Assembly: GCA_029259655.1 (NCBI GenBank) | Contig: JAJDET010000010.1 | Span: 20,585 to 84,584 of the forward strand | Direction of reading: 5' to 3' | Length of the DNA: 64,000 nt | DNA from: Planctomycetota bacterium | Lineage (GTDB): Bacteria; Planctomycetota; UBA1135; GCA-002686595 | Shown: positions 15,402 to 23,808 of the stretch, piece after piece | Numbering within the stretch: position 1 is the stretch's first letter | How the letters are laid out: each line of letters starts with the position of its first letter | Made by a program: the position numbers and the translations under genes | The notes under the pieces: generated by a model | What the model was told of the DNA's origin: nothing | The model's database searches: none | What the model saw: only the letters and a program-made list of their open reading frames with translations

Positions 15402-16481
15402 ATGCGCGTCCTCGCGGCCGAACCCTACGCCACGACCTCGCACCGCCTGTTCGTCGAGGGGCTCGCGTCGCATTCGCGGCACGAGGTTCGGACGCTGTTC
15501 CTTCCGGCCAGGACCTGGAAGTGGCGCATGCGCACGGCGTCGCTCGAGGTGGCACGCGCGCTCGTGGACGAGGGTCCGTGGGACCTGCTCTTCGCTTCGG
15601 ACTACCTGAACCTGGCCGAGACGCTGGCCGTGCTGCCGCGTGAGCTGCGGGCGATTCCGTCCGTGGTCTACTTCCACGAGAACCAGCTCACCTATCCCCT
15701 GCGCAAGGGCGAGTCGCGCGACGTGCACTTCGCGCTCGTGCACGTGCACGCGATCCTCGCGGCGCAACGTGCGCTCTTCAACTCGCACTACCACCGCGAG
15801 GCGTTCCTGAAAGCCGCCGACGAGCTGCTCGCGAAGGCGCCCGACTTCGACCTCGCGGCGACCTCGGCGCTGCTGCGCGAGAAGTCCGGCGTGCTCCCGG
15901 TGGGAGTCGACGTCCCCGCCGGAGCTCCTTGCCCAGCGTGCGACGCGCCCGTGATCCTCTGGCCGCACCGCTGGGAGTACGACAAGGCCCCGGAGCGGTT
16001 CCTCGAAGCGCTGGTGGAGCTCGATCGCCGCGGGGCGAGCTTCCGCCTGCGCCTCCTCGGGCAGCGCTTCCGCGAGCGCCCCCCCGCGCTGGCGGAGATC
16101 GAGCAGCGCTTCGCCGACCGGCTCGTCGCGAGCGACTTCCTCGACCGCGCCGGCTACGTCGAGGCCCTGCGCTCGAGCGACGTCGTCGTCTCGACCGCGC
16201 GGCACGAGTTCTTCGGGCTCGCGACGCTCGAGGCGATCCGATCCGGCGCACTGCCCGTGCTGCCCGACGATCTGGCGTACCCGGAGCTCGTGCCGGGGGA
16301 GCTCCGCGAGGCGTTCCTCTATCGCGACGGCGTGGCCGACGCCCTGGAGCGCGGGCTGGACATCGTCCGCTCGGGAGCGCGGATGGCCGACCGCGCCGCG
16401 TTGATCCGATCCACCGACCGATTCACCTGGAACGAGCTCGCACCGCGTTTCGACGACATCCTCGAGACGGCCGCGGAGTAG
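15402..16481 (+). CDS. DUF3524 glycosyltransferase (tRNA-queuosine mannosyltransferase-like)
   Basis: The protein has 359 residues. The N-terminal about 165 residues are DUF3524-like (MRVLAAEPYATTSHRLFVEGL, PSVVYFHENQLTYP, ALFNSHYHREAFL). The C-terminal half is a GT-B domain with ILWPHRWEYDKAPERFLEAL and a nucleotide-sugar segment STARHEFFGLATLEAIRSG. The vertebrate member (GTDC1/QTMAN) mannosylates queuosine in tRNA-Asp. A bacterial homologue may modify tRNA queuosine or another acceptor; this is inference. It is divergent from the beta-helix gene with a 102-base gap, and convergent with the ABC permease 7 bases downstream. Confidence 0.8.
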   Translation: MRVLAAEPYATTSHRLFVEGLASHSRHEVRTLFLPARTWKWRMRTASLEVARALVDEGPWDLLFASDYLNLAETLAVLPRELRAIPSVVYFHENQLTYPLRKGESRDVHFALVHVHAILAAQRALFNSHYHREAFLKAADELLAKAPDFDLAATSALLREKSGVLPVGVDVPAGAPCPACDAPVILWPHRWEYDKAPERFLEALVELDRRGASFRLRLLGQRFRERPPALAEIEQRFADRLVASDFLDRAGYVEALRSSDVVVSTARHEFFGLATLEAIRSGALPVLPDDLAYPELVPGELREAFLYRDGVADALERGLDIVRSGARMADRAALIRSTDRFTWNELAPRFDDILETAAE

Positions 16482-16488
16482 GTGAACC

Positions 16489-17280
16489 TCAGGCCGAGAG
16501 CTCGTACTGCTTCTTCGAGAGCACCAGCCCCGCGATCCCGAGCCACACGAAGAGGGCCGTGAACAGGACGATCCCCGCACCGCCGAACGTGATCAGGTCG
16601 TTCAGCTCGAAGATCTCCGCCTTCTCCCAGGCCTCGACGCCCCATCCGTGGACCAGGCTGCGCACGTGGAACTGAATGGTCATCCGCTGCAGGTTTCCCG
16701 GCAACTGCGAGTTCACGAGCAGGACCTCGAACGCGAAGACGTAGGCGATCCCCCAGATCATCGGGTTCTTCACGAGCGTGCCGAGCGCCGTGAAGGCAGC
16801 CGAGTACACGGCCGCAGCCAGCGTCAGGCCCGCGACCATCGCGAACGCGAGGTCGAAGGGCGACTCGATCGGCACATCGTTCGAGAACGTGCTCGTCAGG
16901 AGATAGATCGTCCCGAAGCCGCTCACGGTGAGGAGGACCGCGACGATGAGCAGCGCGGCGAGCCAGCGCCCGATCAGGACCGACGCGCGGTGGATCGGCC
17001 TCGAGAACAGATAGGTGATCGTCCGGTCCGAGACCTCCTCGGACACGACTGCCGAACCGAACACGAGCGCCAGCACGGGACAGACGACCTGACCGATCAG
17101 CGCCCAGGAGATCTCCGTGATCGGGACTCTCTCGTCCGACGGAACGACCTGCACGAGCATGAACGCGAACGCCACCGGCCCCGCGGCGAGCACCGCGCAG
17201 ATGAGGAGGCGCTTCGACCGGAGCGAGCTCATGAGCTGCGCCTGGAAGAGGATCAGGCTGGCACGGATGAAGTCTTTCAC
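16489..17280 (-). CDS. ABC-2 family permease (second permease of the operon)
   Basis: The protein has 263 residues, a GTG start at 17280 and a GTGA overlap with the upstream ATPase. Six hydrophobic segments are visible (first about 25-45, last about 235-255). The cytoplasmic segment EVSDRTITYLFSRPIHRASVLIGRW is the typical coupling-helix motif of NatB/ABC-2 permeases. It is the last gene of a four-gene unit ATPase, permease, ATPase, permease, all with 1-4 base overlaps. The transported substrate is unknown. Confidence 0.85.
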   Translation of the reverse strand: MKDFIRASLILFQAQLMSSLRSKRLLICAVLAAGPVAFAFMLVQVVPSDERVPITEISWALIGQVVCPVLALVFGSAVVSEEVSDRTITYLFSRPIHRASVLIGRWLAALLIVAVLLTVSGFGTIYLLTSTFSNDVPIESPFDLAFAMVAGLTLAAAVYSAAFTALGTLVKNPMIWGIAYVFAFEVLLVNSQLPGNLQRMTIQFHVRSLVHGWGVEAWEKAEIFELNDLITFGGAGIVLFTALFVWLGIAGLVLSKKQYELSA

Positions 17281-18197
17281 TGGACCAGGTAGTCGAAGAC
17301 CGCCTCGAGGTTCTCGTCCGAACAATCCAGGCTCTGAACGCGGAAGCCGCCCGCGGCGGCGATCGGGGTGAGCTCGCGGAAGAAGGCCTCGCTGTTCCGC
17401 GTCTCGATCGTGAGATCCGTCGGGCTCGCGAAGGTCACGCTCGTGACTTGCTCGAGCTCGATCAGGGAACGCGCGAGCCGGCGGGGCTCGCCGGCGCCGA
17501 TCCGGATGCGCCGGGGATGGCGTGAGATCAGGTCGCGCACCTCCCCCACGTCGCCCTGCGCGAGCAACCGCCCCCGGTGCAGCAAGACGATGTCGTTCGT
17601 CATGGCCTCCACCTCGTGCAGGACGTGGCTGGAGACGAGGACGCGAATCCCGGAATCCGCGAGCTCGCGGAAGAGCGCGATCATCGTGTGGCGCATGACC
17701 GGGTCGAGCCCGGTCAGGGGCTCGTCGACGACGAGCAGCTCGGGACCGTGCGCGAAGGCCTGAGCGAGCTTGAGGCGTTGGCGCATGCCCTTGGAGTAGG
17801 TACCTGTGGCCCGTTCCGCCGCGTCGGTCAGCTCCACGCGCTCCAGCGCGCGCCATCCCCGTGCCCTGGCCTCCTTCCGGTCGAATCCGTGGAGGCGGAG
17901 CAGCAGGATGACGAACTCGATGCCGGTCTGGCCCTCGTACAGCGCGTCCTGCTGAGGGCAGAAGCCGATCCGGCGGAACAGCTCCCGGTTGGCGAAGGGC
18001 CTCTCGCCGAGAACGCGGACGGAGCCGCGCGAGGGACGGATCTCGCCGGCGACGAGCTTCAGGAACGTCGACTTGCCCGCTCCGTTCGGACCGAGCAGCC
18101 CGGCGATCGGCGCATCGATGGATGCGGTCAGCTCGTTGAGCCCGACCACCTGCCCGTACCAGCGACCGAGCTCGTGCGCCTCGACGTAGGCTGTCAC
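17277..18197 (-). CDS. ABC transporter ATP-binding protein (NatA-type, second)
   Basis: This protein has 306 residues and a GTG start overlapping the upstream permease stop (GTGA). It has Walker A GPNGAGKST, signature YSKGMRQRLKLAQA, Walker B LLVVDEPLTGLDP and switch His in SSHVLHEVEA. A C-terminal regulatory region follows (IRIGAGEPRRLARSL...) as in CcmA/NatA-type ATPases. It most likely pairs with the permease encoded immediately downstream at 16489-17280. The unit as a whole suggests two related half-systems acting together or one heteromeric exporter. Confidence 0.9.
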   Translation of the reverse strand: MTAYVEAHELGRWYGQVVGLNELTASIDAPIAGLLGPNGAGKSTFLKLVAGEIRPSRGSVRVLGERPFANRELFRRIGFCPQQDALYEGQTGIEFVILLLRLHGFDRKEARARGWRALERVELTDAAERATGTYSKGMRQRLKLAQAFAHGPELLVVDEPLTGLDPVMRHTMIALFRELADSGIRVLVSSHVLHEVEAMTNDIVLLHRGRLLAQGDVGEVRDLISRHPRRIRIGAGEPRRLARSLIELEQVTSVTFASPTDLTIETRNSEAFFRELTPIAAAGGFRVQSLDCSDENLEAVFDYLVQ

Positions 18198-19090
18198 GAG
18201 GCGAGCTCCATGCGCCGCAGGCGCTGGGCGAGGACGGTCAACGAGAGCGCGACCCAGGCCGCGACGCCGAGTGCGCACTGCGTGACGTCTTCCGGCGCAT
18301 CCGCCCCGGGCGCGGTGAACAGCCACTCGCCGACGACGCCCAGGTTGCGGGTCAGACGCAGGTACTGCAACTGCTCGACGTTCCCGACCTTGACCCCCAG
18401 TTCGATGAACACCTCGAGGACCATGATCAGCCCGAAGAATCCGACCATGGCGAACACGCGCTTCGGCGCCAGGCTCGAGATCGCCAGCACGAGCGACGAC
18501 ATGGTCGTGATCCAGATCCCGCCGAACAGGAAGACGGCCCAGATGACGTCGCTCTGCTCCTTGAGGAAGCTCCACTCCGGAGAGGTGACGACGGCCATCG
18601 TGCAGACCACGAAGTTCGGGACCACGACGGCGATCGCACCGAAGAAGGCGGCCACGCAGAACTTCCCGAGGAAGTAGTCGAGGCGCGTGAGCGGCCGTGA
18701 GAAGTAGAGCAGGTGCGCCTTCGCGCGCCGGTCCTCGCAAATGAGCCCGGAGCCGTACCAGACCATCGCCAAGAGCGCGAACCCGCCCATGATCCCGTTG
18801 ACCTGGAGAATCAGGTCACGCACCTGGAGCATGCTGCTCGCCATTCCCACCGCGAGCTGCGCCTGGAGGTTGCTGGAGTCCGGGACACCCGCCTGCAGCG
18901 CGAACTTCGCGTAGACGATGAAGCACGTCACGATCGTCGCGATCGCTACGGGGCCGTAGAGCAGGATGAGCGGGAGCTTGCGGCGCGTGGCGACGGAGAG
19001 CTCGGTCGCGAACAACGGGAAGAAGCGCAGCGGGTGGCGCGCGATTCCGCCCTTGAACTTGCGGTAGACCTCGGTGTGGGTGACGGCCAT
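18194..19090 (-). CDS. ABC-2 family permease (first permease of the operon)
   Basis: The protein has 298 residues from ATG 19090, overlapping the upstream ATPase stop (ATGA). The N-terminus is cytoplasmic and basic, followed by six hydrophobic segments (first LILLYGPVAIATIVTCFIVY, last near 275-290). The motif CEDRRAKAHLLYFSRPLTRLDYFLGK is the ABC-2 coupling segment and is close in design to that of the other permease of this unit, although the two proteins are otherwise divergent. Confidence 0.85.
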   Translation of the reverse strand: MAVTHTEVYRKFKGGIARHPLRFFPLFATELSVATRRKLPLILLYGPVAIATIVTCFIVYAKFALQAGVPDSSNLQAQLAVGMASSMLQVRDLILQVNGIMGGFALLAMVWYGSGLICEDRRAKAHLLYFSRPLTRLDYFLGKFCVAAFFGAIAVVVPNFVVCTMAVVTSPEWSFLKEQSDVIWAVFLFGGIWITTMSSLVLAISSLAPKRVFAMVGFFGLIMVLEVFIELGVKVGNVEQLQYLRLTRNLGVVGEWLFTAPGADAPEDVTQCALGVAAWVALSLTVLAQRLRRMELAS

Positions 19091-20121
19091 CAGGCGCTCG
19101 CCTCCCCTTCGCGAAGGGCCGCGAGGAAGACCTCCTCGAGCGAGGAACGTACCGGCTCGATCGAGACGACGGTGCAGCGCGCGTTCTCCGCCAGGCCGAA
19201 GACGCGATCCGCGCTCGCCTGGTCGGCAGGCAGGTTCAGGCGGTACCTCCCGAGCCCGTTCTCGGCGTGCGGAATGGCGTCCGCCGCGAGGGCAGACTCG
19301 AAATCGGGACCGGAACCGCGCACCTGAACGTCGACGCTGTGCGCTTCGTCCCCCGTCATCTCCGCGATGACCCCCGCCGCGGCCGTTTTCCCGCGGTGGA
19401 TCACGACGACGTGGCTGCACGTCTTCTCGACGTCGGGCAGGAGGTGCGAGCACAGGACGAGGTTCTTCCCCTGCTCGTGCCCGAGGTCGTGGACGAGCTC
19501 GAGCATGTGCCGGCGCCCCTTCGGATCGAGACCGTTCGTCGGCTCGTCGAGCAGCAGGAACTCGGGGTCGTGCACCAGAGCCTGCGCCAGCTTGAGCCGC
19601 TGCTTCATCCCGGTCGAGTACTGGTCGAGCGGGCGATAGCGCTGATCCTCCAGGCCGACGTAGTCGAGCACCTCGTGCGCGCGCGTCATCGCGTCGGCCT
19701 TCGCGAGCCCGGTGATTCGACCGAGCGTGGCGACGAGCTCGATGCCCGTGCGGCCCGGGATCAGACAGTCGCTCTCGGGCATGTACCCGACCATGCGACG
19801 GAGCGCGATCTTGTCGGCGCGACGCGAGGGGTCCAGGCCGGCGATACGGGCGCTCCCCGCCTCGGTGTTCAGGAGGCCGAGCAAGACCTTGATCAGGGTG
19901 GTCTTCCCGGCGCCGTTGGGTCCGAGCAGCCCGACAGGCCCGGGCGGGACGTCGGCCGTGAGCCCGTCGAGCGCGCGGACGCGGCCGAAGCGCTTGACGA
20001 TCCCCTCGAAAAGGACGACGGGCTCGGTGGGCTCGCGCCCGCCTGCCACAGCTCCATCTCTCCTCGGTACTTCGAGCTCCACCATCGCGAGCGCCCCCAT
20101 GCGCGAGGGCCGCCGGCTCAT
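19090..20121 (-). CDS. ABC transporter ATP-binding protein (NatA-type, first)
   Basis: The protein has up to 343 residues; in-frame ATGs at 20100 and 20085 would shorten a non-conserved N-terminus of up to 12 residues. Walker A is GPNGAGKTT (67-75), Q-loop region YMPESDCL, signature YSTGMKQR (169-175), Walker B FLLLDEPTNGLDP. The C-terminal about 90 residues are the usual NatA-type extension. It is first in the four-gene ABC-2 operon, sharing 1 base with the permease that follows. It is divergent from the carbamate kinase gene across 68 bases. Confidence 0.88.
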   Translation of the reverse strand: MSRRPSRMGALAMVELEVPRRDGAVAGGREPTEPVVLFEGIVKRFGRVRALDGLTADVPPGPVGLLGPNGAGKTTLIKVLLGLLNTEAGSARIAGLDPSRRADKIALRRMVGYMPESDCLIPGRTGIELVATLGRITGLAKADAMTRAHEVLDYVGLEDQRYRPLDQYSTGMKQRLKLAQALVHDPEFLLLDEPTNGLDPKGRRHMLELVHDLGHEQGKNLVLCSHLLPDVEKTCSHVVVIHRGKTAAAGVIAEMTGDEAHSVDVQVRGSGPDFESALAADAIPHAENGLGRYRLNLPADQASADRVFGLAENARCTVVSIEPVRSSLEEVFLAALREGEASA

Positions 20122-20189
20122 TTCGTCGGGGACCGGAACGCGCTACCTTCCCCGGGTGCGGGCGCGAAGTCCATGCCCGCTTGCCGAAC

Positions 20190-21122
20190 ATGCATCCCGT
20201 CGTCCTCGCCTTCGGCGGAAACACGCTCCTCCCCGACCCCTTCCACCCGGAAGAGCAGGAGGAGCGGGCGGCCCAGCTCGCCCACGCCCTCGCGCTGCTC
20301 CATCCGGAAGAGAACGGGCTCGTCTTGGTCCACGGCAACGGGCCGCAGGTCGGGATGATCCTGCTCAGGGTCGAGACCTCCCTCGAGAAGCTTCCGCGGG
20401 AGCCCCTCGACGTGCTCGTCGCCGAGACCCAGGGCAGCGTGGGTTTCCTGCTGACGCGCGCGCTGCGCAACGCCTTCACCGACACCGGATCGGACACGGA
20501 GGTCGCGGCCGTCTTGACACAGGTCGTCGTCGACGCGGACGACCCGCGCTTCCTCGAGCCCACCAAGCCCGTCGGCCCCTTCTACGAGCACGGCGTGGCC
20601 GATGCGCTGATGCGGGACCGCGGCTGGCAGATGGTCGAGGTCCTGAACGAAGGCTGGCGACGCGTCGTTCCCTCGCCCAAGCCGCTCTCGATCGTCGAGC
20701 TCTCGTCGATCCGCGAGGCCGCGCGCCCGGGACGCGTCGTCGTCGCCGGTGGCGGCGGCGGAGTGCCGGTGATCCGGGACGAGCGCGGTCACCTGCACGG
20801 CGTCGAGGCCGTGCTCGACAAGGACCGCACGTCGGCGCTCCTGGCGCTCTCGCTCGACGCGCGGAGCTTCGTCATCCTGACCGGGGTCCCGCAGGTCGCG
20901 ATCGACTTCGGCAAGCCCTCGCAACGGTCGATCGACCGCATGAGCGTCGCCGAGGCGCGCGAGCTCCTCGCGTCGGGCCAGTTCCCGCGGGGCTCGATGG
21001 GCCCCAAGGTCGAGGCGGCGGCGGACTACGCGGAGCGTTCGGGCAAACCGGCGCTCATCACGGACATGGCGAGCCTCAAGTCCGCGCTCGACGGAACGGG
21101 CGGGACGTGGATCGATCCCTGA
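20190..21122 (+). CDS. arcC: carbamate kinase
   Basis: The protein has 310 residues. I chose ATG 20190 because the family starts directly at this point (MHPVVLAFGGNTLLP); TTG 20181 is an alternative. The segments GGNTLL, VHGNGPQVG, AETQGSVGFLLTRALRN, a GGGGGVPVI loop near 190 and the VLDKDRTSALLA, VPQVAIDFG and GSMGPKVEAA blocks are characteristic of carbamate kinase in the amino-acid kinase fold. It makes ATP from carbamoyl phosphate and ADP. No arginine deiminase or catabolic OTCase is nearby, so it may serve purine or other carbamoyl-phosphate metabolism. Confidence 0.9.
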   Translation: MHPVVLAFGGNTLLPDPFHPEEQEERAAQLAHALALLHPEENGLVLVHGNGPQVGMILLRVETSLEKLPREPLDVLVAETQGSVGFLLTRALRNAFTDTGSDTEVAAVLTQVVVDADDPRFLEPTKPVGPFYEHGVADALMRDRGWQMVEVLNEGWRRVVPSPKPLSIVELSSIREAARPGRVVVAGGGGGVPVIRDERGHLHGVEAVLDKDRTSALLALSLDARSFVILTGVPQVAIDFGKPSQRSIDRMSVAEARELLASGQFPRGSMGPKVEAAADYAERSGKPALITDMASLKSALDGTGGTWIDP

Positions 21123-21132
21123 CGGTCGGACC

Positions 21133-21993
21133 TCACGGGCGGCGTGGGTGGATGGCGAGCAGGAGAGTGCTCACGAGGATCAGCCCGGCCCCGGTCGCGG
21201 TCCACGCGTTCGGCACCTCGCCGAAGAAGAGCACACCCCACAGCGCGCAGAAGACGACCTGGAGGTAGGTGACTGCCGTGGCGCGTCCCGCGGTCTCCTT
21301 CTGCAATCCGCGCGTGAGCCAGACCTGTCCGAGCTGTGCAGTGACGCCGACGCCGAGCAGGACGAGCCAATCGATCCCGGCGGGCCAGACGGCCACGGGA
21401 ACGAGCGGTGGGATCGAAGCGGGTACGGCGACCAGCGGGAAGTAGAGCACGATGACCACGGGGTCCTCGGTCGCAGCGAGCCTGCGCACGACGATGTAGG
21501 CGGAGGCGGAGAAGAACGCTCCGAGCACGGCGACGCCGGCCGCGACGGGATCGAGCGCGGAGCTCGCCTCACCGAAGAGGAACGCAGGCCGCGTCACGAG
21601 CACGACTCCGACGAGGCTCGCTGCACACGAGAGGACCACGCCTCGATGGAGCGCCTCGCGCAGGAACAAGAGCGCCAGGAGCGAGGTGAACACCGGTTGC
21701 ACGTAGTGCAGCACCGTCGCCTCGGCGAGCGGCAGATGGGTGACGGCGTAGTAGACGCAGGAGAGCCCGACAAAGCCGAGCACGCCGCGGAAGAGGAGCA
21801 ACCTGCGGTTGGTGCCCCAGGGGTTCCTCCGGGCGGCCTTCAGGATCCCGTAGGACAAGACGAGCGTGACGATCGCTCGCGCGAGGACGATCTCCTGGCT
21901 CGGCAGGTGGCGCCCGGCGAGCTTGACGAGCGCCATCATCACGCTGAACGCCAGCGCGCTCGCGGCCATGTAGCGAGCCCCGAGCGAGATCAC
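21133..21993 (-). CDS. EamA/DMT-family transporter
   Basis: The protein has 286 residues with a GTG start at 21993. Ten hydrophobic helices in two EamA repeats (about 5-135 and 148-280) are visible. The repeat signatures LSCVYYAVTHLPLAEATVLHYVQPVFTSLLALLFLREAL (given as overview) and AVTYLQVVFCALWGVLFFGEVP match the drug/metabolite transporter family. It probably exports a small metabolite or amino acid across the inner membrane. It is convergent with carbamate kinase (10 bases) and 16 bases after the small gene upstream on its strand. Confidence 0.88.
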   Translation of the reverse strand: MISLGARYMAASALAFSVMMALVKLAGRHLPSQEIVLARAIVTLVLSYGILKAARRNPWGTNRRLLLFRGVLGFVGLSCVYYAVTHLPLAEATVLHYVQPVFTSLLALLFLREALHRGVVLSCAASLVGVVLVTRPAFLFGEASSALDPVAAGVAVLGAFFSASAYIVVRRLAATEDPVVIVLYFPLVAVPASIPPLVPVAVWPAGIDWLVLLGVGVTAQLGQVWLTRGLQKETAGRATAVTYLQVVFCALWGVLFFGEVPNAWTATGAGLILVSTLLLAIHPRRP

Positions 21994-22009
21994 GCCGTGT
22001 CCGCGGGGC

Positions 22010-22228
22010 TCAGTTCTTCTTCTCCGGCTCGCCCGCGTTGCGCTCGCGAGCGATCCTGTGCGCCGTCTCGGCGTTAGGACAGATGTCGACGATCCGCCCC
22101 TTGGGTCCCGACTGTTTCGAGGGATCGACTCCCTCGTAGTAGGTCTTCACCTGGTTCGTGTCGTGCACGGCGTAGCCGTAGCCGAGGTTGCTGACGATGT
22201 AGCGCTTCTTGTCGGGCTTGCGGGACAT
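22010..22228 (-). CDS. small basic hypothetical protein
   Basis: The protein has 72 residues from ATG 22228. It is basic and soluble, with SNLGYGYAVHDTNQVKTYYEG near residue 13 and PNAETAHRIARERNAGEPEKKN at the end. No family is recognised. It is placed 16 bases before the EamA gene on the same strand. It is too short for a domain call, but its codon use matches neighbours and the start follows a clear ATG. Confidence 0.6.
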   Translation of the reverse strand: MSRKPDKKRYIVSNLGYGYAVHDTNQVKTYYEGVDPSKQSGPKGRIVDICPNAETAHRIARERNAGEPEKKN

Positions 22229-22281
22229 GGCTCTCGGGCGGGTCGTGGTCGGCGAACAGGATAGCGTCCGACCCCGGAGGC

Positions 22282-23808
22282 TCAGAGCCCGTCGCGGCCC
22301 GGTTTCTCGCCCTGGAGCAGGATCGCGTTGCCCCTCTTCACCGCCAGGAAGCGCCGCCCGAAGTGGAATTGCACCCGCAGCCAGCCCTCCGACTCGGGGA
22401 TCGCGACCGGATAGCGGATCGGGCGACCGGCGGAGCGGTCCTCCTCGAGCTGGGCCGCGAGCCGAGCCAGCTCGCTCTCGTGCTCGAGAGAACCCAGGGG
22501 ACGGCCGACTCGAACGGCGGCGAGACAGAGGAGAACGAGGAGCACGGCCGTGGGTACGAGCCGGGGCAGGCGCGAGCGTATCGCGAGGTGCAGCCCCCCC
22601 GCCGCGACCGCGATCCCGCCGAGCAGGAGCGCCCCCCCCGAGGCCCAGGAGAGCTCGGCGGGAAAGCGCGCCGCGCGCTCGATCAGCGGCCGCACGTCGG
22701 TCGCTGGCACGCGCAGGCAGAGGACGACCCCGAGGACGGCCGCGGCGAGGACGACGTCGAGACGGCGCCCCTCCGTGCAGCGCGAGAGCCAGACACCCAC
22801 GGCAGCCGCGACGAAAGGGTACGACGGCATCACGTACCACGGCATGCGCTTGGAGACGACGAGGAAGAAGAGCCACACCGCCACGGCCAGGAAGAGGGCG
22901 AGTCGCCACCCGGTCCGCTCGTCATCCTCCTTCCTGGCGATGCCGATGGCGAGCGCGGCCGGCAGGAGCGCGATCGACCACGGGAAGAGCCCGTGCAGCG
23001 CCTTCGCGGCGTACCACCGGAGGTTCTCGAGCGGTCCCCCCACGTACTCACCGCCGCCGACGGAACCGCCGGCCTCGCCCGTCATCTTCGTCGCGACCTC
23101 GCGGAACTCGTCCCACAGCGACGCGGCCTGGAACGCGTGCCAGACGAGCCCGAGCGGGACGACCACCAGGCCCGCGCGCACGTACCGGCCGAACGAGCCC
23201 CGCGCGGAGCGCGTCGTGGCGAAGAGCGCGAGCTCCGCCACGACGGGAATCAGGACGGCGGGCAGCTTGACGGTCAGGAGCAGGACCAGACAGACGTGAT
23301 GTGCGACGAAGCTCCGCTCGCCCTGAACCGCCCGCAGGAACGTGATCGCGAGCAGGACGAGGAGCAGGCAGACAACCGCGTCGAGCTCCCCCGTCCGCGC
23401 GCCGTGGAGGTACACGAACTGGAAGCTCGTGAGCTGGACGAGCGCAGCGAGGAGCGGACCGAGGCGCCCGGGACGGGGGTCGATCAGCGCCACCAGCCGG
23501 TAGACGAGGACGACCGTCGCGAGCCCCGCGGCCGCCGAGAGGATCCGCATCGTCCACAGGCCGTCGCCGAAGAGGCTGATCAGAATCGCCCGCGCCCAGT
23601 ACTGCGTCGGCGCGTTCATGAACGTGTCGTAGACGCGGTGCTGACCGTGATAGTCGAGGTGCGTCCAGTCCCCGCGCTCGACCATGGTCGCGGCGATCGT
23701 GTGGTAGATCCCCTCGTCGCCGTTGACCACGCTGTAGCTCGCGAGGCCGAGGAAGAAGACGGGCAGACCGAGGAGGAGCAGGAGCGGGACGTGCCAGCGG
23801 GGGGTCAT
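22282..23808 (-). CDS. GT39/ArnT-like membrane glycosyltransferase
   Basis: The protein has 508 residues. It is a GT-C fold enzyme: N-terminal helix, then the first loop with the expected acidic motif (NGDEGIYHTIAATMVERGDW), about 10-12 transmembrane segments, and a C-terminal soluble tail. The sequence LFPWSIALLPAAL and RMPWYVMPSYPFVAAAVGVW are typical of PMT_2/ArnT enzymes, which transfer a sugar from a lipid-phosphate donor on the periplasmic side. It overlaps the upstream sulfatase-fold gene by 4 bases (ATGA), so the two probably act on the same envelope glycan or lipid. Confidence 0.82.
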   Translation of the reverse strand: MTPRWHVPLLLLLGLPVFFLGLASYSVVNGDEGIYHTIAATMVERGDWTHLDYHGQHRVYDTFMNAPTQYWARAILISLFGDGLWTMRILSAAAGLATVVLVYRLVALIDPRPGRLGPLLAALVQLTSFQFVYLHGARTGELDAVVCLLLVLLAITFLRAVQGERSFVAHHVCLVLLLTVKLPAVLIPVVAELALFATTRSARGSFGRYVRAGLVVVPLGLVWHAFQAASLWDEFREVATKMTGEAGGSVGGGEYVGGPLENLRWYAAKALHGLFPWSIALLPAALAIGIARKEDDERTGWRLALFLAVAVWLFFLVVSKRMPWYVMPSYPFVAAAVGVWLSRCTEGRRLDVVLAAAVLGVVLCLRVPATDVRPLIERAARFPAELSWASGGALLLGGIAVAAGGLHLAIRSRLPRLVPTAVLLVLLCLAAVRVGRPLGSLEHESELARLAAQLEEDRSAGRPIRYPVAIPESEGWLRVQFHFGRRFLAVKRGNAILLQGEKPGRDGL

